Below, piece after piece: positions 5,391-5,675 of a DNA stretch of 5,675 bases; positions within the stretch are counted from its first letter, which is position 1; each line of letters begins with the position of its first letter. This stretch comes from an archaeon (lineage in GTDB: Archaea; Nanobdellota; Nanobdellia; Pacearchaeales; UBA284), in the NCBI GenBank assembly GCA_030619955.1, contig JAUXAK010000033.1:1-5675 (forward strand), given 5' to 3'. Made by a program: the position numbers and the translations under genes. The notes below the pieces were generated by a model. It searched no databases and was not told the DNA's origin. It was given only the letters and a program-made list of their open reading frames with translations.

Positions 5391-5675
5391 ATGAAAGAAG
5401 TTTATGATGTAGGGGATATAGAAAAGACAAAAGAAATTCTAAAAAGACTTAAGATAGATACAGAAACAATGATAACTACAGAAGGCATTGATTATGAAAA
5501 GGATATAAAAAAAAATTCTAATCTTTATACATATAGTAATTCTTTAACAAAAATTTTAAATGAATGTGAAAAAGCAATTGAAAATATTAACATAGGAATG
5601 ATGAGGGAATTAAAACTAGTATTAGGCTGGTATTTAAGAGAAGCAGAAGATTGGAAACAGTTTAATGAAGAAAAA
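5391..5675 (+). CDS. Partial CDS, N-terminal 95 codons of an unrecognised protein
   Basis: An open frame starts at ATG 5391 and runs to the window end without a stop. The product begins MKEVYDVGDIEKTKEILKRL and has no signal peptide or membrane helix in the visible part, so it is probably cytoplasmic. It looks mainly helical: residues 9-21 and about 50-95 are rich in Lys, Glu, Leu and Ile, with one Cys (59) and two Trp (80, 88) in the segment LGWYLREAEDW. The start is supported by the well-placed BRE/TATA box and weak Shine-Dalgarno. I do not recognise the family, and no functional motif is visible. A four-codon frame at 5374-5388 lies in the leader and overlaps the weak Shine-Dalgarno. Confidence 0.8.
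   Translation, partial: MKEVYDVGDIEKTKEILKRLKIDTETMITTEGIDYEKDIKKNSNLYTYSNSLTKILNECEKAIENINIGMMRELKLVLGWYLREAEDWKQFNEEK

Overview
This is a low-GC window with archaeal gene-expression signals. Two promoters show a purine-rich BRE-like element directly joined to a TATA box: 2602-2616 on the minus strand and 5331-5344 on the plus strand. T-tract terminators and one very strong Shine-Dalgarno (3943-3951) are also present. Small genes, AT-rich Lys/Ile/Glu-heavy coding, and a membrane-anchored winged-helix protein next to a DUF5667-type protein suggest an uncultivated archaeon, perhaps a DPANN lineage such as Woesearchaeota or Pacearchaeota. The lineage is inferred; no marker gene is present.

Layout. 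On the minus strand, 123-2543 encodes an 806-residue surface protein: signal peptide, five tandem Ig-like (NEW3/CARDB-like) domains, an amphipathic helix, a cadherin/dystroglycan-like domain, a Glu/Thr-rich stalk with N-glycosylation sequons, and a C-terminal membrane anchor. It is followed after 19 bases by the first 34 codons of another minus-strand gene that leaves the window at position 1. The 231-base divergent intergenic region (2544-2774) carries a convincing promoter for the surface protein and a weaker candidate for the gene on the other side. On the plus strand, 2775-3761 encodes a 328-residue transmembrane protein with an outside beta-rich domain and an inside MarR-like winged helix, that is, a membrane-bound one-component regulator. 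Next, 3962-5209 encodes a secreted, very acidic, helical DUF5667-type protein with a small four-cysteine C-terminal module. A T-rich terminator and a clear promoter then lead into an unrecognised gene (5391 to the window end).

How they may work together. All three complete genes encode exported proteins with ectodomains, so this looks like a cell-surface locus. The divergent placement of the transmembrane regulator beside the surface protein suggests that it senses something outside and controls one or both neighbours; this is inference from layout. The least explained features are a regular cysteine pattern that would close each of the first four Ig-like domains, three tandem 10-base repeats directly after the regulator's stop codon, and a chain of overlapping mini-ORFs leading to the DUF5667 gene's start.
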